Shown here: piece by piece, positions 43,957 through 55,239 of the stretch | How the letters are laid out: each line of letters starts with the position of its first letter | Numbering within the stretch: position 1 is the first letter of the stretch | Source of the DNA: Trichobilharzia regenti | Taxonomy: Eukaryota > Platyhelminthes > Trematoda > Strigeidida > Schistosomatidae | Assembly: GCA_944472135.2 (NCBI GenBank) | Contig: OX235267.1 | Span: forward strand, 22,551,452-22,615,451 | DNA length: 64,000 bases | Direction: 5' to 3' | Program-made: the position numbers and the translations under genes | The notes under the pieces: generated by a model | Told to the model about the DNA's origin: nothing | Seen by the model: only the letters and a program-made list of their open reading frames with translations | Database searches by the model: none

Positions 43957-44090
43957 GTTATTATTCATTCGTTCACCTCTACATTATGTGAATTCCGAGG
44001 GAATTCTTTATAAACCTACAATTCTGACAGATCATGAGTTCTCCGCTGGAAAATATGCAGACAGAATAAGAAATGCTAAGAAGGATGGAG
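43957..44090 (+). CDS. Annexin gene, exon 3 (start of repeat 1)
   Basis: Acceptor TTCTTTCAG, donor GGAG|GTAATT. It takes two bases from the previous exon and leaves one. It encodes LLFIRSPLHYVNSEG, then ILYKPTILTDHEFSAGKYAD and RIRNAKKDG. The last part aligns with annexin helix A of repeat 1 (A.KLR.AMKGxGTDE in typical members), but here the loop is KKDG-DE: the GxGT calcium loop is missing one residue and the conserved glycines. Confidence 0.8.
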
Positions 44091-44686
44091 GTAATTAAAA
44101 CTTTCGCCTGTTTCATTTACACCTTAGTATTTGCTTTATATGTAAAACCTTTTTTTGGAGTTTCTAAATTCTTTCTCGTAGCTGTGTACTCAAATAGGGA
44201 TACGTTTTATTGATTCAAGACTGATAAAATTGTAATGTCCGAAGATTATTTTAGTGTTACGTTTATGCGTATAATCATACACATACATTTTCTATTGAAT
44301 TGTGACCTGATATTAATTAATTGGCATGCACCTCTGAAGCATAAGACTCGTGTACGGTTTGATCGTAGTGATTCAGTGTTTAAAAACCATTGATGTTGAT
44401 AATAACATTTATTTATCGGCTATTTTGGATAAAGGGTTGTAGGACTTTAAGAAGAGGTTGGTAGAAGAAATAACCTTTGTTCAGTCATCAGAGTTTTAAT
44501 TCATTTCCCTGAAATCGAAATTGAATAAAAACTTAGCTGATGTGCAGTGCCGGCAATACATTTCCATGTATTGTTCATAAATTATTACTGAGTATAATAC
44601 ATAATCAGAAAACTTGATATGAATAGGAATGGTTCAGCAAACGAAGATTAAAAATTTAACCGCAGTTTAGTCTGACGTTGCACTCT

Positions 44687-45037
44687 TGTAACGACAGAAG
44701 ACAAGGGCCAGGCAACAGATCTCTTATTGAGAAAATAAAGACATCTTTATGTATTTTTATGTACATTCTTATTCGTTATTGTTAGCAGAAAAGCAATGTC
44801 CTCTAACAGGTTGTTTTCCTGCTGAACGTTATTCTGTCATCTCTTTGTTGGCGTTTCTTAGACAGCCCGGTAATGTATCTGCGAATCGTATCCACAATGC
44901 TAAATCTGCTGTGATTGGTTGTTGAATTCCTCAGGGTTAGGATTTGTTCTTGTCTCTTCTCATGACCCAGATTTGGGAAGTAAAAACTGACGTCAATTGT
45001 TGTCTATAATTTTGTCTTGCAGACAGCTCTCACCACA
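44687..45037 (+). repeat. Interspersed repeat R2, copy 2 (solo-LTR-like)
   Basis: 351 bp from TGTAACGACAGAAG to CTCTCACCACA, with TG...CA ends; homologous to 34020-34360 and, inverted, to 50070-51010. No ORF, no clear target duplication. Confidence 0.65.
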
Positions 45038-46482
45038 CCCTTAATGATATACATCTCAGTGCTTTAAATAAACATTCTTTAAGAAGGTAGAATTGGAATT
45101 CGGTAAAATTTCTTTGTATCGCCATGTGACAGTTTCTGTTTCTTTTCATGTGGAAGTAATTGAAGTAAAAGTTACTGAGGCAGTATTCACATAGAATCAT
45201 CCCTTCCGTTTCAAGTTTCCTCTATTTTTTGTAATATCGTTTGAATGAATTGAGTGATCTGACTGAATAAACCTTCTGTCAGCATATCTTTTCTTAGGAA
45301 TTATATCAGGAGAAATCAAGAAGGATAAAAACAGCCTAGCTCTCTTGTTTAAATTTCAACTATGAATCTTTCTAAAAGTTCTCTCTTATGAGACAACTAA
45401 ACTGAAATTCGGATACCGAGTCAGAATTCGATGATTCACCATATAAAGTCACCGTCATTCGCTTTCATCAGCGAGTAAATGACTTACAAGTATTTACATC
45501 TGAATTGTTGAACCTGGATGTTTAGAATCACTAGTTTGGAATTCACAAATTAACAAAGTTCGAAAAACACAATACTGATTTCTGAGCTATTAGTTTACCT
45601 TGAAACTTGACCATTGCTAGTCTCATTCATTTTATATGTGGGCATGTATCCTCCCTGCTGAAGAGCTCCCAGAATTTATGTGAAGGTTATTTTCTGTTTT
45701 CATTAATTTTTTGGCTAGATTCACTCACTGTCTCGTTATTATCTAAAGACAAATTAAACTTCATTTCACTGATAACCAGAAGCACTTTGTATTCTACAGC
45801 TGGTTGTCATTTAAATTCAAAAAATTACTTTGAAAATTACACGTGCATCATTTTGTATTAGGTAAAGCGTAATAATACCCACAAGATTATACTGAACTGT
45901 ATTTTAGTAACCAATGCTATTGAAGGTATCACTAGAATACATCCTCATTTATATCAACTTATTATGAATGAAGTTTCAATATCGGTAATAAAGACCTATT
46001 TCTTAATCATACAACGTTAGTATGTCTATCCCTAGAATGATGCAAATGATCTTTTGGTAAATGGAATGTTTTTGCTTTAGGTAACAAGACCCTTCTGGCT
46101 TGAAGCACCTACTTCCATGATGGTATCAAAGAATTCCTCACTGAGCTCATCAGGTCACAGCTAACTTCCTATAACACTACTGAAGTTATTCCGAATGGCT
46201 ACGAATGGTTAAACAGCTGAACTATAAGGTCTTGTCGAAGTCATTTAAGCAGCGTGTAACATAACACTACAATGTAGTATACTCATTGTGAAATCATCCC
46301 ATGAACAGATCCATGCTATGACTACACTGTACACTCGACTGGCGGATACCTTTGTAAGCAGCTAGTCTAAATATCACTCAACGATGAATTTGTACACAAA
46401 ATCCAGCCGTACATATTGGGCATAAAGGCAGTTCATCTTTAGCAAGTTAAATGCTTAATAATTCACATTTATTGATTTTCAG
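45038..46482. other. Annexin intron sequence, nothing assigned
   Basis: No exon or repeat recognised; the plus open frame at 45607-45861 lacks splice context. Confidence 0.4.
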
Positions 46483-46577
46483 ACGAAAAAGTTAAGGTGT
46501 TAAAGGAGACTTTAACAAGTAGGACAAACCGTGAACGTCAAAAGATCATGGAAGTATACCTCAATAAATTCAAAAAG
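46483..46577 (+). CDS. Annexin gene, exon 4 (repeat 1, first half)
   Basis: Acceptor TTGATTTTCAG, donor AAAAAG|GTATGT. Enters with one base from exon 3 (G+AC = Asp) and leaves in phase 0. It encodes DEKVKVLKETLTSRTNRERQ then KIMEVYLNKFKK. LTSRTNRERQxI followed by Y..xF.K is the most conserved block of the annexin repeat (compare LTSRSNxQRQxI). Confidence 0.95.
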
Positions 46578-47525
46578 GTATGTTGATCTATCACAAGTTA
46601 TTTATTTTCTTTCAAACTTTTCTACAAGATATACGTATATATAATGCTTGTTTGTTGTTAGTTTCTTTGATCTATATGGATAAATTCACTGCATTCCAGT
46701 ATTTTCGTTTACCGTTATTCATCTGATCACCTTTGAAGTGAAATGACCTTTAAAGTGTTATTCAGTATTATTTATTATTTGTTGAAGTCGACACTAGATT
46801 AAAAGCAACCGTAAGTGAAATCATTTCCGATAAAGATTAAACTCTACTTTCTGTATGCCATTTTGGTTACTAGGCCAATATAATTCAACTACCATTTCTA
46901 TAAATTCAATGTGTCCTGATTTATTACATGTAGAAATATGTATGTAGTAACTAATCTACTTTTTTAAGTTGTCACTTCAATGATTTGTGGGAATTGTGCG
47001 TACTACGTCAGCATAAATGAAGTAAATTGACAAGGTCATGGCCAGTGGTATATAAGCACAAATATATACTAGTGTTTATTTACGCTAGTCCAAGCTTAAT
47101 GTGTCCTGTGAGGGATGGAACAGAGCGGATAAGCAAACGTAGTCGGTTCGATTTACTTTCAATCATGATAAGAAACCAGCTCTTAGTTTTAATCTCAAAC
47201 AATGGCAGAACGGTTAGGCAGTTTACTCATTGAATAAGGTTACTATATTAGAAAAGTATACCTTATTTAGCTGAATCATTACAGGTTCACCATAAACCTT
47301 GACTACCAACATAAAAACTGGGAACTTCAAGCTAAAATCACCTTAATAGTAGTATCCAGTGGCATTAACTGATCTACACACTGCAAAATGGGAAAAACAT
47401 GCAAAAAATGTTTAAAATTCAATGGAAATCTAATTCACGAAAACATATAACCAGCCGACGCAGGAACCCATCACGACCTTGAAACTGACTGTAGCCTCTT
47501 TCCATTTGTCCGTTTTCTGTTCTAG
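46578..47525. other. Annexin intron, nothing assigned
   Basis: No repeat or exon seen. Confidence 0.4.
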
Positions 47526-47724
47526 TCATTAGCTGATGAAATCATCGGCGTAAATCCTGAACAGTTAAAGTTGCTTTTAAAAGATCTTTTAACAAATCTA
47601 CCTATTCTGATTGCTGATGAACTCTTTGCAGCATTATCTTCAGCTGATTTAAAGACATTAACAAGCCATTTAATTGATTTTTGGGGCAATGAATTCAGTT
47701 ATGTTGAAAAAGCTTACAAAACAA
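47526..47724 (+). CDS. Annexin gene, exon 5 (end of repeat 1, repeat 2)
   Basis: Acceptor TTTCTGTTCTAG, donor ACAA|GTGAGT. Phase 0 in, one base out. SLADEIIGVNPEQLKLLLKD closes repeat 1 (the L..DL....xF..LL..L pattern). PILIADELFAALSSADLKTL begins repeat 2, where the GxGTD loop is replaced by the short SSAD. It continues through HLIDFWGNEFSYVEKAYKT. Confidence 0.93.
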
Positions 47725-48794
47725 GTGAGTGATATTTGTATAATACTATAAACAGATAAAAATTGTACTATACATTCTTCTTTGCTGTTTCATAATAATT
47801 TAATTGAAATTTCCTAATGGGTGAGCTTAAAAGATCTACAGATGGTTGTCAATGGAAGAGAAACGTGTATTAACAGAGGTTAGTAATGCAATACGCAAAA
47901 GAAAAAATCAATAACATCCAATATTATGCTTGAAATACACCTGGGGTCTTCATTGAGATAGTCGTGTGAATTCCTCCCTCTCTCTCTCAGTTATAATATT
48001 AACATCAAACTTACTAATCTAGAAATAATAATGTTTGTTTGTTTCACTAAGGATACGTCTGTCTCGCGGGCAATCTGACGTCACACTGGACATCATCATC
48101 AATGCAGGTCAACTGACAACTGAGACAACCTGACTGTAAACTAAAATTAGCAGCACAATTGTAACCTGAATAAAATCTATTTGTTTTTCTGTTGATGTAC
48201 ATGTGGGCTCCGTCGTGTTGATATTTCCTCTTAGAATCTCTTAGAAAGAGTACAGCTTTGGGATTACTTGAAATATGTTTGCTCAAATAATGTTCTCTGA
48301 CTTTACCATGTCGTGAAATGATTTATTAAACTTATTTGAATGGTTAATTAAATGCTGTGCTCACACTGTCCAGAAATAACTGGTTTTAAAAGCAACAAAT
48401 TCTGTCAGGCTGGATGCAATCTTACTAAAGCGTCAGTATTTATTAGTAATTTCAAAATTACAGATATAAATTACAACTTAGTGATTTAGACACTATACAC
48501 AAGTGCAATACTATGCTACACAGAAGGAAATAATTATCATCTAAAGTTCTTTAAGTGTTTTACAGTCTGGAAGTAATACCAATGGAATAATTTCACGCTG
48601 ATGATATCGTTGCGTGATGTCACACACCAGGTATAATTTTGAATGTGACTACGATTGAGACGCCGCTCCGATAGTAACCTGGAGGACAACATGTAAGGTA
48701 AAAGCTTGATAAAAGGGGAATAAAAATACGAATAACTTATATCACACTGATAAATCCGTCTATTGAAATATTTGGTGTAACTTCCAATAACAAT
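47725..48794. other. Annexin intron, nothing assigned
   Basis: No feature seen; the minus open frame 48286-48047 is Cys-containing but has no support. Confidence 0.4.
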
Positions 48795-48990
48795 TTATTA
48801 CGTCTAATTTCATCGATGGTGACTAGCAGTGGAATTCAGAATAATCATTTAGTCCTATTTGGGACTTGTCATCTGGATGCAGCTACATTCAGCAGTGAGT
48901 GGTGGTGTTCTTGCTGACATTCAAGCCCAGTATCCATTGTTTCGAACAAGAAAGCGTTATCCAATGGACCATTTGAGCTACGTAACAACA
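48795..48990 (-). repeat. Sm-alpha-like SINE with decayed hammerhead
   Basis: The minus strand has an A box (agctcaaatggtccattgg), a B box region (gggcttgaatgtc) and, at 48883-48824, catccagatgacaagtcccaaataggac...gaattccactgc, the Sm-alpha hammerhead layout with the core GAUGACAAG and UAAA in place of GAUGAG and GAAA. Predicted inactive. Confidence 0.65.
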
Positions 48991-49079
48991 GAGGCTGATT
49001 ATTTTGGTCTAGTAACTCAACGGCATAATCGGAATTGACTTAAGCAAATGATAACCGATGCCCATTATACAAGAGTTGG

Positions 49080-49275
49080 CTGTCATGGACCTAAGTGGTC
49101 TATTGGACAGCGCTTTGGCATTTGAAATGGCGGTTACTGGGTTAGAGTCTCAGTGGGAACACCAGCACTTACTGGTGAATGCAGGTACATCCGGATGATG
49201 AGTCTTAAACAGGTCAGTCCAGATTCCACTGCCGGTTGCCATCCACCAAATTACTTCATGTTAATCCTCAGACAT
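49080..49275 (+). repeat. Sm-alpha-like SINE with partly deleted hammerhead
   Basis: tRNA-like head (ggtctattggacagcgc, B box gggttagagtctc), then at 49184-49232 ggtacatccggatgatgagtc...gtccagattccactgcc. The 5' core GAUGAGUC is present, but the GAAA side of the core is deleted. Opposite orientation to 48795-48990 and 90 bp away. Confidence 0.68.
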
Positions 49276-49408
49276 GGCGTAGACACCATGTCAACTGAGA
49301 CCGAAGATATCTGTCCAATCAACCAACGGGAAAATCTCCATCATGACTTCAACTAATAATTTATTGAACTTAATTTGCAGTTGTTTTTTTTAAAATTTTC
49401 TTTGACAG

Positions 49409-49607
49409 ATTACAAAGAATCATTTTGGAAAAGAGTAGAAAACAAATTTGGAAATTCTGTAAGAAATCTTCTAGCGTGTGTCGTTGACACTAGACGCACT
49501 GAAGTGAAACAAGACTCGCCAATTAAAGGAAGAGGCGGTAAACCAATGGTTGTCTATGCATCAACTGTTAAACTGTTCAATCAACTGAAAGGCATTATAA
49601 ATCAACA
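49409..49607 (+). CDS. Annexin gene, exon 6 (end of repeat 2, linker, start of repeat 3)
   Basis: Acceptor TTCTTTGACAG, donor AACA|GTAAGT. It needs one base from exon 5 and leaves two. YKESFWKRVENKFGNSVRNL and LACVVDTRR close repeat 2. A basic linker (TEVKQDSPIKGRGGKP), longer than usual between repeats 2 and 3, precedes VVYASTVKLFNQLKGIINQ, helix A of repeat 3, where the calcium loop GxGT is absent. Confidence 0.92.
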
Positions 49608-50069
49608 GTAAGTTAATGAGGAATTATTTTAAATTTTATTTAAAGATGGTCATTAAAAGTTATACTTGTGAATATATCTGATTTAGGAAAAGACTGAAAA
49701 CAATAAAACAAAATATTCAAAGTAGAACTTTACAGGAGACTATGTCAGTTTAAGTTGTCACACTTTGACACGATAAAGATAACTAAAATGAATCCACTGA
49801 GAATGAAAAGTCATAAAAGTAGACAAAATGGAGGCTAGTTAAAGTTCTCAGGACATTGACAACGTTGAATGAATACATCTATCTCTATATGGAGTATTTA
49901 TCAAATAGACATTATACACGCATAGCTATTGCTTTTTATTATTTCAAAAGCACTATGACAAAATGGTGACTTTTGTAGAATATTGAACACTAGACTTCAT
50001 ACTCTTTTCGTGACGACATTAGAATGTCAAAAGGATAAAGATAGGAAATTATATCGTGAAAGGAGATTA
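49608..50069. other. Annexin intron, nothing assigned
   Basis: No feature seen. Confidence 0.4.
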
Positions 50070-51010
50070 CGACTGAATGGCATACAGTGTGGTGAGAGCT
50101 GTCTACCAGCCAAAATTGGTAGACGGCAATTTACGTCAATGTTTACATGCCAAATCTTGGTCATGAGAAAAAAACAAGAACAAAGACTAACTCAACAACC
50201 AATAACAGCAGACTTTGTGTGGGCGGATACGTAAGATAAGATAAGTTAAGCTTTATTCCAAATCAGCACTTGTGATACAGAATGGAATTCTCAGCAGTTT
50301 ACTACAATATTGCATCCAGTTAGTACATTAACAATAAATATACTTCTACATAGATTAAGGTTATCTCAGTCAGTTTTGACAACAACATATTAGCATGTCG
50401 GTAGCAAAGCCAAAATTTAAACAGAGTGTTTGAAGGTGTTAGAAAAGTAGATACTACTAGCATATTTACTGGCGTAAGCGATAGCAAAATGGCCGAGGTA
50501 TACAGAGTGTGAAAGAACGAACGAGAATGTTTTAAGTAGAGTTTGTAAGAAAGAGAGAAACAAAACAGCACAAAACAAAAAAAAGGTAGAGAGAAAAGGT
50601 TGTACCTGTAAATGATGTGACTTGGAAAGACGAGATCCATTTGTTCTACTGACTATTTAATAAGTTAAAGGTTTCCCGCCTTACGCTTTCTTTATCACAC
50701 AGAACTCGAGCTAGGTAGGGTATGGATGAGTTTTTGTACTTACTAGTGCGGGCATATAGTTTCCTATATAAGCTTCTGGTTTTCCCTGAAGAGATACATG
50801 GGGACCATGGTCTGACCATCAAAGAAACAGTCACAAAGAGATGACAGATTACCTCTCAGAGAGAAAACAACCAATCAGAAGACGCTGTTTCTCTGTTAAT
50901 AGTACGAATAATAATGTATTTACAAATATATAAATATCTGTTGATTTCCTCAATAAACAATCAATTGCCTAGCCATTGTCTTCTATCGTTATAACAGTAG
51001 TTTCAAAATA
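50070..51010 (-). repeat. Interspersed repeat R2, copy 3, split by a CR1-like insertion
   Basis: On the minus strand 51010-50836 matches the first half of R2 (gatagaagacaatggctaggcaa ... gtcatctctttgt), and 50235-50070 matches the second half (ttattggttgttgagttag ... agacagctctcaccacact). The 600 bp between are a CR1/jockey-like fragment, so R2 inserted first. Confidence 0.65.
50236..50835 (-). pseudogene. CR1/jockey-like retrotransposon, 3' end fragment
   Basis: The end of the reverse transcriptase frame reads SPCISSGKTRSLYRKLYART and YLARVLCDKESVRRE (50800-50646), followed by the 3' UTR to the terminal ggaataaagc equivalent. Same family as 13434-14470 and 51164-52725. Heavily 5'-truncated. 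Confidence 0.82.
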
Positions 51011-51163
51011 ATACGGTTCTAGTTACAACATAAAAGCATTCAGAGTAATTATTACGCAACAGAAACAGAACTTTCAGCAGTATTTATTTTCTGCTTTCTC
51101 GGTAAAGTGAATGAAACATTCTCCTTTATGCACATTGTGAGCTTGATTCTTATATCATAACAT

Positions 51164-52725
51164 TGCTTCCAGTCTAGACAAGGGGGCTAAATTTGTTCGT
51201 GTTGCCTTCCTAGACTATACATCTGCTTTCGACTCGGTCCCTAGGGACATCTTATTAAATAAACTTGCTGCTAGTCAAACAGAATGTTGGGCTGTTAACT
51301 GGTTACATTCCTATTTCTCAGATAGAAAGCAGTACACCGTATATAAAGGGAAGTCCTCCACTTCATTGCCTACTGAAGCTGGTGTCCCTCAAGGCGCTGT
51401 TCTTTCTCCTTTTCTTTCTTCTTGCATGACTTGCCTCACTCTGATGAAATAAACTTTGTGAAGTACGCTGATGATTTAACGGTTTCAATGGCTGTTAACT
51501 CCCAGCTAGATTGTACTAAAATAAATAGCTTTCTATCGGAAGTCAGCAAATGGTCTGAGTCTAACGGTCTTAAACTGAATCCTTCTAAGTGTCAAACTGT
51601 TGATTTCAGCTTAAGATGTAAACGACAGTTAAAAGAAGTCATCGATTCTCATGACAGTTGTAAAATTGACGACAATGATATAGGAATCAAATCAGAAATT
51701 AAGTATCTTGGACTCATTCTCTCTTCTGATCTCTCCTGGTCTTCCCATGTCTTAGCAATCTCCAGTAAAATATTCCGCCTGACATTTTACATTAAGAAGT
51801 TAAGACACTCGGGTATAACTCAACCCCTACTCTTACAGTTCATAAACTCTTGCATCCTACCTATTCTTCTTTATTGCTCACCCTTATTCTTTCCTGGTTT
51901 GCTTAAAAAAGACTATGTCACAATTCGTAGAATACTGAAGACTGTCAGTAGGGTGAGTGGTGTCCCAGTGGACCACATAGTTAACGTCGTTGTCGATAGG
52001 CACTTGACTTCGTGCAATAAATTTGCTAAAGGGATTTTGTCTGACTTGGAGCATCCGCTTTACCCTCAGCTTTCACCTTGCATCTCCTCAGGTAGAACAA
52101 GGAGTAACTTCAGAAAACTGTATGCTCGCACGTCTAAGTATAGAAATTCTATGATACCATACTTGGCACGTATTTTATGTGATGAAAATAGTGTCAGGCA
52201 AGAATTAACTAACCTTTTTTCATCTAGTAAATAAACAATTTCCTCCATCCATCCTTATATACCTTCAAGTTTTACTTTTATTACTTCTATTATATTTATG
52301 GTCCTGTTACTTCTTTGTTTGTTTTACTCTCATAATTGCAAACACCAACTTATCTCCATGACGGCTGTAATCTTTGTTTTTCCCTTCACCATATCATGTA
52401 AAGAGAACATTATATTCAATATTTTTAAACATGTTAGGATTTCTATACCACATTGACAATACTGTGTGACACAAGCCAACGGCAATTTTCACTTGTATTC
52501 TTATTATTATTACCCTAGCTGTTATCATTATTATTGCTATTTCCATTTTATATGCTGCATGTTTTTGACACTACCTCTATTGTAAATGTGGAAAATTTTC
52601 TGTGTGATTAATTTTATTTATAATTTGAGGAAATTAGATGCAATATTGTGATTAATGCTGAAAATTCCATTCTGTATCACAAGTACTGTTTTTGGAATAA
52701 AGTAAATTATTATTATTATTAAAAA
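51164..52725 (+). pseudogene. CR1/jockey-like retrotransposon, 5'-truncated, nearly intact reverse transcriptase
   Basis: The plus strand from 51168 reads SLDKGAKFVRVAFLDYTSAF, GVPQGAVLSPFL, a single frame change near 51415, then the 270-codon frame 51422-52234. That frame has VKYADDLTVSMA (catalytic YADD), SEIKYLGLILS, RHSGITQPLLLQF and RTSKYRNSMIPYLARILCD. A 470-bp 3' UTR ends in tgtttttggaataaagtaaa and (ATT)n at about 52708-52725. The endonuclease and ORF1 are lost. It sits in the annexin intron, same strand, and faces away from the fragment at 50236. Confidence 0.88.
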
Positions 52726-52974
52726 TGTGTTCATGTATGGTGGTACTTAACTACTGACTGTATCACTAAAGGCTGTATCAATGTTTCCGAAGTGGTTTCA
52801 GTAGACTTATATAGACTACCAATGATCTCTGCTCAAAAAAGTGTGAAATATGTTCCTGTGACAACCACAGCGGATTATTCTGACTAATTTAAGGGTTTGA
52901 CACACCAGGTTCTATATTTATTCAGAAGATAAAATAGAACTTGAGAAGAAACGTGCTGGGGAGGAGTACATGTA

Positions 52975-53205
52975 TCGGTAGTTCGATGGTAGAATGCTTG
53001 ACAATTATATATGCTGTCTGACTGTCGACTTCCGACCGACGCACTACTCAGCCTCATCCAATTCACTATCCGACAGTAAGCCGGGAAAAGAGGGAAACTT
53101 GAGTGTCAGGCCACCAAATTCATACCGTAAAACAGCAACGCCAACGTTATTGAAATTTCAAAGCTTGAAGCCTCATCTTCCACTCAGAACTCAAACGACT
53201 GAAAA
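52975..53205 (+). repeat. Family T SINE, degenerate
   Basis: Head-like ggtagttcgatggtagaatgc and a tail caaagcttgaagcctcatcttccactcagaac resemble the family T body at 32430-32500. Confidence 0.45.
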
Positions 53206-53532
53206 ATAGATGATCAGATCGGTTTCAAACCTGACCCGTGACATTCTGAATGTTATTGATAAGTAATACTGGATATTTAATATTTTGAATGTTACCAGTG
53301 TATTCCCTTACTTATGTAACTGCATTCGGTAATACTGTCTTCTACTGCGAAACAATAATTTGAATCCAAAAAGTATTGAGACAGAACATAACATCATCTT
53401 TGACGTGATGTGAGTTTGTATAAATATTAATTAATTAATTAAGTTCTATCCGCCTTTTTCTTACGGAAATGTTTGCAGTACAACATCCTTTATTTCTTCT
53501 GTATTCTCTTTTCTCCCATTTTCTTACTATAG
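53206..53532. other. Annexin intron, nothing assigned
   Basis: No feature seen. Confidence 0.4.
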
Positions 53533-53620
53533 AAACGATGATGCAGGACAACAGTTAAGTCAACTTTTCTGTCATACTGATCCATTTCAACTTGAGTTGG
53601 TTACCAAATTGTACAATGAG
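53533..53620 (+). CDS. Annexin gene, exon 7 (repeat 3, middle)
   Basis: Acceptor TTCTTACTATAG, donor GAG|GTTAGC. It takes two bases (CA+A = Gln) and leaves in phase 0. It encodes NDDAGQQLSQLFCHTDPFQL then ELVTKLYNE, matching the D..x...L..R....L..V...Y.. pattern of an annexin repeat. Confidence 0.9.
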
Positions 53621-53949
53621 GTTAGCTTATTTGCTGTGATACAAAGAGTTTGTTGTATACTAAGACATTAATCTGTAGATACGTTATATTGTCCTGTTAG
53701 TGTTTTTATATTTGAAAGATATCAAGTCGTAATTTTCAAAATACCAATGGTTTATTTGAAGTACAAATGAGGACTTCCTGCCGCTTGCTTGTAACCACCT
53801 TACAATGATTCAAAATGTATAGCTATGGTTAAGTAGTTTAATGACCACATTTCGAATTTTCCTGTTTGGATTGAATCAATACCAACAACTATAATAACTG
53901 GACACATGATATTGGCTACTGTCTAGTGACCAGTCAATGTCACTATCAT

Positions 53950-54080
53950 CATCCTACAGTAGGTCAGTAGTCAGCCCAAACAGCTCAGTAGTAGCCTCTC
54001 TGACTGTAGAACTTTGTGACAGATTTGAAATTTCTGAAGAGGCAGATACGCCTTGATGAAGATCTAACCTATACGACATT
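53950..54080 (+). repeat. H2 SINE fragment
   Basis: A box (cagctcagtagtagcctctc), B box (gatttgaaatttc) and the start of the hammerhead segment (ggcagatacgccttgatgaag). The ribozyme core is disrupted. Confidence 0.5.
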
Positions 54081-54329
54081 GTCTAAACTGTTGTTGAAAT
54101 CTGTAGATGGTATTTATAATGCGCGACAAGGATCCAAAAGAATTAAGTGTACAAAAAGGTTTCTGTTAGTCATTAAAAACAGAATACTTAACACAAACAT
54201 TACCGGAAATCACCTTCAAAGATAAAGCGTAAATAGCATTCAAGACATACATGAAAGGCTGCATGTTCCTTACGCTAGAGTGACGGTGAAGTATTCACAG
54301 TTTCAATATGCAGTACAAAGAGCACCTTT

Positions 54330-54562
54330 TTTGTTCCTTTACGTTTCCAGTGGAACACAGTGCTTCCAGCTAGGGGCTTGGGGTTTCGGTAGCAGTGGTG
54401 TTTATTTTTATGGGATGGACTTTCAAGCCTCTTGTCCAACCTTCCCTCTTTAGTAGTCTTGTTACTGGCTAAGCGAGTTAAAGGGGTGCGTCGGCCGGAG
54501 ATCGAACCCCGAACCACATGCGTGGTTGCCAAGCATTCTATCACAGTGCCACCGATGCACAC
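54330..54562 (-). repeat. Family T tRNA-derived SINE
   Basis: On the minus strand: head gcatcggtggcactgtgatag, B box ggggttcgatctcc, body gtccatcccataaaaataaac, tail caagcccctagctgg..gtgttccactgg, then an A run. Confidence 0.82.
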
Positions 54563-54579
54563 ACAAAAACATTAGTGTG

Positions 54580-54582
<3 letters not shown>

Positions 54583-54624
<42 letters not shown>
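54583..54624. repeat. (AT)n microsatellite
   Basis: About 20 AT units at the left end of the second large inverted repeat. Confidence 0.93.
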
Positions 54625-54627
<3 letters not shown>

Positions 54628-55122
54628 TATTTAAAGAAATTATATCCTGTGAGGGAATTAGGTCAAAGGTGTGAATACATGAAATAATAATAGTAGTATG
54701 AAATGCAATTAAAATCGCACAATCCCTACTTCTCCCTTGGCCGTACAGGGATAGGTATTATTGTTATTACTACTCTCACTATGAATCTTTTCCACTTGAC
54801 CCACTTCTCATTTTGAACCCAAAAATAATTAATTTTTATATTTATATTTTTACAACATAGTGAATTCTTTCTTATCAAATTTCACACCATGTTATGTAAC
54901 GTTTTATATTCGTCTACTAATTCTACAATTATGTACCCCTTTCCAAAATCTATACACCTTATGTATTATTCTATATATGGCGTAAATTATTTTGCTGCTT
55001 GACACTAAACTATGATTATAATCACAAATATTTTAATTACATTTCATACTATTGTTATTATTTCATGTATTCACACCTTTGACCTAATTCCCTCACAGGA
55101 TATAATTTCTTTATAAAACCAT
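54625..55122. repeat. Inverted repeat with about 88-bp arms
   Basis: The left arm 54625-54712 (aaagaaattatatcctgtgagg ... catgaaataataa) is repeated in reverse at 55031-55122 with few mismatches; an AT run is at both outer ends. The 318-bp spacer is AT-rich with (ATT)-like stretches and no ORF. Confidence 0.83.
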
Positions 55123-55239
55123 ATATATACGATTGTACAGCTTGATAATAAATTCATTGAAAAGAGCCTCTTCGCTGAATATTGTGTTCTTAATGCTACA
55201 ATGGGAATTATTAAATTATTATATTATTGTCTCCTTTAG

